NCBI GenBank assembly: GCA_025350985.1
Contig: JANXWU010000376.1
Coordinates: 1-9,755, forward strand
Direction of reading: 5' to 3'
DNA from: Spartobacteria bacterium
GTDB lineage: Bacteria > Verrucomicrobiota > Verrucomicrobiia > Chthoniobacterales > Chthoniobacteraceae
DNA: 9,755 bases
This document shows positions 6,543 to 9,755 of the stretch, piece after piece (the stretch's first letter is position 1; every line of letters starts with the position of its first letter). The notes beneath the pieces are model-generated. The model saw only the letters and a list, made by a program, of their open reading frames with translations. It searched no databases and was not told where the DNA came from. A program made the position numbers and the translations under genes.

Positions 6543-7334
6543 TTGCAAACATTAGTTCCGAAGATTTTGCCACCCAGCGACACCGATCATTATAGCACGC
6601 TTGGACTTGATCGACGCTGCACCACCGAGCAGATTCGCGCGGCGTTCCGCTTGCTGGCCAAGCGGCTTCATCCCGATCTGAATCCAAGTTCACCTGCGTC
6701 TGTTTCACTGACCCAAGAACTCAACGAAGCGCATGAAGTCCTAAGTGATCCCGCGAAGCGCCGCGCCTATGACCGCGAACTGCGTGCATCCGAATCGTCT
6801 CCGGTCCAAGTCGCCAAAGTCGAGCGCAACATTTCACACGATGTCCACTTGAGGATCGAAGAGTTTCTTCGCGGCAGCTCGATGGAGGTTCGGATTAATG
6901 ATCCCGCCAATCCGGACGGTCCGGAGACTTATCCGCTCATCATTCCACCTCAAACTGCGCCGGGCACGCGGTTTCGTCTTGCGCGCACCGCGCCTTTTGA
7001 AGGCGGCTTCGTCCAAGTGCGGGTGCGCGCGCTGCCAGGCTTTCGGTTCAAGGTGCGGGGCTCCGATTTGCGTTGCGATCTGCGCATCAATACTCGGCGC
7101 GCCGCACAAGGCGGGACGGAAACCATCGCCGGACCCACGGGTTCTCCGCTTTGCTTGGAGATTCCACCCGGCATCGGGCGTGGAGAAATCCTGCGTGTTT
7201 CTGGTCAAGGCCTGCCAAAGTCCCGTGGCGGACGGGGCGACTTGCTGGTGCGGGTTACTTATCGACCCGAAGTGAAAGTAGTGCGCACCTCGAAGGACAC
7301 GCCGGGCCAGCCGGAGCTACGCCGCCTCAAGTAG
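6543..7334 (+). CDS. Compact DnaJ/CbpA-like J-domain co-chaperone lacking G/F and zinc-finger regions
   Basis: J-domain proteins stimulate the ATPase of DnaK-type Hsp70 and deliver substrates. Here the J domain spans about 14-80 (DHYSTLGLDRRCTTEQIRAAF onward) with the essential HPD at 43-45 and the end-helix LSDPAKRRAYDREL. A linker of only about 17 residues leads straight into two DnaJ C-terminal beta domains: CTD I about 97-165 (DVHLRIEEFLRGSSMEVRI) and CTD II about 166-243, with EIPPGIGRGEILRVSGQGLP and GDLLVRVTY. There is no Gly/Phe-rich region and no CxxCxGxG repeat, so it is a shortened CbpA-like protein of 263 residues rather than DnaJ itself. The frame has an upstream TAG at 6510-6512 and no ATG or GTG before the J domain. 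The start is therefore probably TTG at 6543 (weak AAGG two bases before) or TTG at 6567. The cupin-like gene follows after 62 nt. Confidence 0.85.
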   Translation: MQTLVPKILPPSDTDHYSTLGLDRRCTTEQIRAAFRLLAKRLHPDLNPSSPASVSLTQELNEAHEVLSDPAKRRAYDRELRASESSPVQVAKVERNISHDVHLRIEEFLRGSSMEVRINDPANPDGPETYPLIIPPQTAPGTRFRLARTAPFEGGFVQVRVRALPGFRFKVRGSDLRCDLRINTRRAAQGGTETIAGPTGSPLCLEIPPGIGRGEILRVSGQGLPKSRGGRGDLLVRVTYRPEVKVVRTSKDTPGQPELRRLK

Positions 7335-7396
7335 CTGGCTGCTTGGTTTGGTGAATGGTTGTTGTCGCTGTCCATGGCTTGGTCGAAGAGTTAGTC

Positions 7397-8617
7397 ATGG
7401 AAGCATTTTTCAATCAACTCGGAAGCACGGTTTTGACTCGGTGGAAGCGTGAAAATTTTTCGCTGGCCAAGTTCCCCGTCATCGCGCGCGCAGCACTCGA
7501 CGAACGGCCTCCCTCGGAGCACGTCGATCTCGCGGCATTTACCAGAGCGTTCCTATTAAAGGACGAACAACCTCTCCAAACGCAGTCCGGCTTTGGCCAG
7601 CCGGAACTCGTGACTTACAATCATCCCCGTTTCTACATCCAGCTTTTGTTCTGGCTTGATGGGACGACGGACATCCATCAGCACGAATTCTCCGGCGCGT
7701 TTCATGTCATGACCGGCTCCAGCATTCACGCCCACTTTGAGTTTGCACACGCGCAGCCGGTCACGGCGCACTTTCGCGTGGGCGATTTGCGCATGAAGAA
7801 AATCGAGTTGCTGGAAACCGGGCGCACCGTGCCGATCATCTCCGGCCAGCGCTGCATCCACTCGCTCTTCCATCTCGACACGCCCTCGATCACCGTGGTC
7901 GTCCGGACGCAGCACGATCCGGGGACTGGTCCTCAGTTTAACTATCTACCTCCCCACCTCGCCATCGATCCGGTCTTTGACGACGCGCTGACGATGCGCC
8001 GCAAGCAACTGCTCGACTTGCTGGAGCAAATCCAGGATCCCGCCTACCCGAAGCTTGTGCAGGAGATGATCGCGGAGTTGGACTTCGAGCGCGGATTTTT
8101 CATTTTGCAAAACTGCATGGGCCACCTGCGCGATCTGGGCGCGTGGGACGTTACGCTTTCTGCTTTTCAGAAAAAGCACGGCAACCTGGCCAGAGGCGTG
8201 GCGGCAACCTTGGACGAGGGCGTGCGGCGGGATGCCATCAAGGAACTCCGGAGCACGATCACGGAGCCCGAGCACCGGTTCTTTCTCGCGCTCTTGATGA
8301 ATGTTCCGAAGCGGAGCGATTTACTGGCTTTCGTGGCGCAGCGTTTTCCGCAGGCTCCTCCGGTGGAAACTGTTTTGCGTTGGGCGGAGGAACTGGCGGA
8401 GTTATCGGACTACGGACTCGCCATCCTTGATGCGTGCTTCCCGCAGCAATGGAAAATCGCGAGCGAAAAACAGCCCGGCCTTTTCCTGACTGCGCTGGGC
8501 CATTTCATAAAAGGCGGGAAGAAAATACCCTCCCCCTTGCGCGCACTCTCGCCGGCCGAACTGAAGCTACTGCGCTCCGTCTTCGCCGCGTCGAGCCTGC
8601 GCGTTCTCGTCCTTTGA
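7397..8617 (+). CDS. Two-domain protein with N-terminal cysteine-dioxygenase-like cupin, unknown C-terminal half
   Basis: I cannot name this 406-residue protein. Its N-terminal half (about 70-175) resembles the thiol-dioxygenase cupin layout. Arg78 in NHPRFYIQLLFWLDG is followed by H94 and H96 (DIHQHEFSGAFHVMTG), a second beta hairpin (SSIHAHFEF), then H155 in ISGQRCIHSLFHL and the strand SITVVVRT. In cysteine dioxygenase three histidines hold Fe(II): two in an HxH motif and one about 50 residues later, with a substrate-binding Arg upstream. The spacing here fits, but I infer function only from this pattern. The C-terminal half (about 195-406) is helical, charged and Leu-rich, with no motif I know. 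There is no signal peptide or membrane helix. The frame is open from an ATG at 7355; I prefer 7397 because a GAAGAG lies seven bases before it and the upstream 14 residues (MVVVAVHGLVEELV) look untypical. Confidence 0.72.
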   Translation: MEAFFNQLGSTVLTRWKRENFSLAKFPVIARAALDERPPSEHVDLAAFTRAFLLKDEQPLQTQSGFGQPELVTYNHPRFYIQLLFWLDGTTDIHQHEFSGAFHVMTGSSIHAHFEFAHAQPVTAHFRVGDLRMKKIELLETGRTVPIISGQRCIHSLFHLDTPSITVVVRTQHDPGTGPQFNYLPPHLAIDPVFDDALTMRRKQLLDLLEQIQDPAYPKLVQEMIAELDFERGFFILQNCMGHLRDLGAWDVTLSAFQKKHGNLARGVAATLDEGVRRDAIKELRSTITEPEHRFFLALLMNVPKRSDLLAFVAQRFPQAPPVETVLRWAEELAELSDYGLAILDACFPQQWKIASEKQPGLFLTALGHFIKGGKKIPSPLRALSPAELKLLRSVFAASSLRVLVL

Positions 8618-8694
8618 GCAAGGGCTGAAAGGCGTCGCAAGCGCAGGGTGCGTTCCTAGTTGTCTTTCGTCAAAATCTACGCACTCTCTCGCAT

Positions 8695-9072
8695 ATGAAA
8701 GTTGCCACCATTGTCGTCCGCGTGCTGCTTGGACTGATGTTTGTCGTCTTCGGCTTGAACATCTTTTTGCACTTCATCCCGATGCCCACCACCCCGCCGC
8801 CGCCGCTGGCCGGTGGCTTTATCAATGCCCTGAGTCAAACTCATTACCTTCACGTCGTCGGCGCGCTGCAAGTTATCGGTGGAGCGCTTTTACTCCTAGG
8901 CCGTTATGTGCCACTGGGCCTGACTTTACTGGGGCCCGTCATTGTGAACATTGTGCTCTTCCATCTTTGTCTCGAACCTTCGGGTTTGCCGATGGCGGCG
9001 GTGGTCTCGGTGCTCGCGCTCTTTTTGCTCTGGAGTTATCGCGCGGCTTTCGCCGGGTTGTTGAAGGCTTGA
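8695..9072 (+). CDS. Small integral membrane protein, DoxX-like
   Basis: The 125-residue protein is almost entirely hydrophobic. Four membrane helices can be drawn at about 5-27, 51-69, 71-92 and 99-116. The opening VVRVLLGLMFVVFGLNIFLHF and the second helix, LHVVGALQVIGGALLLLGRYVPLG, have the small-residue pattern of DoxX/DoxD-family proteins, whose roles are diverse and mostly undefined. A Pro-rich loop (MPTTPPPPLAGG, 30-41) separates helices 1 and 2. The ATG at 8695 is the natural start because it begins the first helix. No Shine-Dalgarno is visible. It lies 77 nt after the cupin-like gene and 25 nt before the next small gene, with which it may be cotranscribed. Confidence 0.8.
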   Translation: MKVATIVVRVLLGLMFVVFGLNIFLHFIPMPTTPPPPLAGGFINALSQTHYLHVVGALQVIGGALLLLGRYVPLGLTLLGPVIVNIVLFHLCLEPSGLPMAAVVSVLALFLLWSYRAAFAGLLKA

Positions 9073-9097
9073 GCCGCCTTAAGCCTGTGTTCGAGTC

Positions 9098-9337
9098 ATG
9101 AAGCTGCAACAAGGCCAGGTCTGGAAACAAGGTGACGGGTATCTTCGGATCGTGCATCTGGAGCGGCTGGAAGTTCAATACAAGGCCATTGAGAATCTGC
9201 TCACTGGCCAAGGTTCCCATCATCATGTGAGCAAGAAAGACTTCTGTCGTTTGTTAAAGGGCGCGACTCTGCTCACTCAGGCGGAAGTGCGGAAGACGTG
9301 GGGTGACAGTGCCCTTCCAGACTCTTCCGTGTCCTAG
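9098..9337 (+). CDS. Small hypothetical protein (79 aa)
   Basis: A short soluble protein begins with MKLQQGQVWKQGDGYLRIVH, then LERLEVQYKAIENLLTGQG, HHHVSKKDFCRLLKGATLL and a Ser-rich tail. The N-terminal half looks like a small beta barrel (QVWKQ, YLRIVHLE, EVQYKAI) and the second half like a helix. From memory such proteins occur in Verrucomicrobiota as uncharacterised families, but I cannot name one. No signal peptide or known motif is present. It sits 25 nt after the DoxX-like gene and 48 nt before the second hydrolase, on the same strand. The start codon is ATG without a clear Shine-Dalgarno. Confidence 0.7.
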   Translation: MKLQQGQVWKQGDGYLRIVHLERLEVQYKAIENLLTGQGSHHHVSKKDFCRLLKGATLLTQAEVRKTWGDSALPDSSVS

Positions 9338-9385
9338 CCGTCCTTTCGGCCTTGGTTTCAACACCAGAGAGGCTATTCGTTGATT

Positions 9386-9755
9386 ATGAAAATCCCCCGA
9401 TTCCACGTCTTCCTGCTCACGCTGTTTCTTATCCTGCCGGCGCGAGCGGAGACAGCCAGTGATTACACGCGCACCGAGGATGTCATTTACGGCCGGAAGT
9501 TCGGTGTCGCGCTGACTCTCGATGTCATACAACCAACGAAGGCTCCCAACGGTTACGGAGTGATTCATATGGTGAGTGGCGGCTGGTTCTCCAGCCACGA
9601 TGGTATAAACCCGAAGTCTTATGCTTCCTTGCTGGATCGGGGTTACACCGTCTTTGCAGTCGTTCACGGTTCACAGCCCAAGTTCACCATTTCCGAAATC
9701 ACTCAGGACATTAATCGAGCGGTGCGCTTTATCCGGCACAATGCGCAAAAGTGGC
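9386..9755 (+). CDS. Secreted alpha/beta-hydrolase, N-terminal part (cut by window end)
   Basis: The first 123 codons are present and the gene runs off the right edge. Residues 1-21 (MKIPRFHVFLLTLFLILPARA) form a Sec signal with likely cleavage after ARA. The mature part enters the hydrolase fold with DYTRTEDVIYGRKFGVALTLDVIQP, then HMVSGGWFSSHDGI (61-74). It continues with LLDRGYTVFAVVHGSQP and DINRAVRFIRHNAQKW, the helix that normally precedes the nucleophile elbow. The place of the usual HGGG oxyanion motif is taken by VSGGW. The catalytic triad lies beyond the window, so activity cannot be judged. It belongs to the same broad fold as the esterase at 5304-6323 but is too divergent in this part to be a recent duplicate. 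Confidence 0.85.
   Translation, partial: MKIPRFHVFLLTLFLILPARAETASDYTRTEDVIYGRKFGVALTLDVIQPTKAPNGYGVIHMVSGGWFSSHDGINPKSYASLLDRGYTVFAVVHGSQPKFTISEITQDINRAVRFIRHNAQKW

Noticed and set aside
9337..9350. Hairpin GCCG-TCCTTT-CGGC after the 79-residue gene
   Set aside because: A four-bp stem with no T tract is not a credible terminator, and the next gene begins 36 nt later on the same strand.
5304..9755. The two secreted hydrolases as ends of a duplicated segment
   Set aside because: Their N-terminal regions share only fold-level features and their oxyanion loops differ; intervening genes are not repeated.

Overview
The window looks like chromosomal DNA of a GC-rich environmental bacterium, most likely from the Verrucomicrobiota or a related PVC lineage. 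This is inferred from several traits: almost no Shine-Dalgarno sequences before the starts, secreted esterases with short Sec signals, a small conserved-looking 'GQVWKQGDGYLRI' type protein, and an intergenic repeat built from AATCTGTGT-like units. No tRNA, rRNA, CRISPR array, transposase, phage gene or defence cassette is visible, and no gene-free stretch exceeds 300 bases.

Left part (1-2384, minus strand): a run of three genes transcribed right to left. It has a 228-residue coiled-coil protein, a class I SAM-dependent methyltransferase, and rsmI, the 16S rRNA C1402 2'-O-methyltransferase. A plausible sigma70-type promoter lies just before the methyltransferase. A divergent 66-codon ORF (2563-2763) sits beyond the coiled-coil gene.

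Middle part (2912-6323): a pirin (YhhW-type bicupin) on the plus strand runs tail to tail into a secreted vanadium-dependent haloperoxidase on the minus strand, and the two reading frames overlap by 18 nt at their 3' ends. The haloperoxidase keeps every vanadate-binding residue of its family. Divergent from it is a secreted alpha/beta-hydrolase of the BD-FAE/esterase type.

Right part (6324-9755, plus strand): a 220-nt spacer carries an imperfect inverted repeat. It is followed by a compact J-domain protein that has the DnaJ C-terminal substrate-binding domains but no G/F or zinc-finger region and seems to start at TTG. Next comes a 406-residue protein whose N-terminal half resembles a cysteine-dioxygenase-type cupin and whose C-terminal half is unrecognised, then a four-helix DoxX-like membrane protein, a 79-residue hypothetical protein, and the first 123 codons of a second secreted alpha/beta-hydrolase cut by the window edge.

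The genes do not form one obvious pathway. The observations most worth following are the cupin two-domain protein beside the minimal DnaJ homologue, the intact haloperoxidase overlapping a pirin gene, and the inverted repeat. I see no strong evidence for a wholly new multi-gene system.
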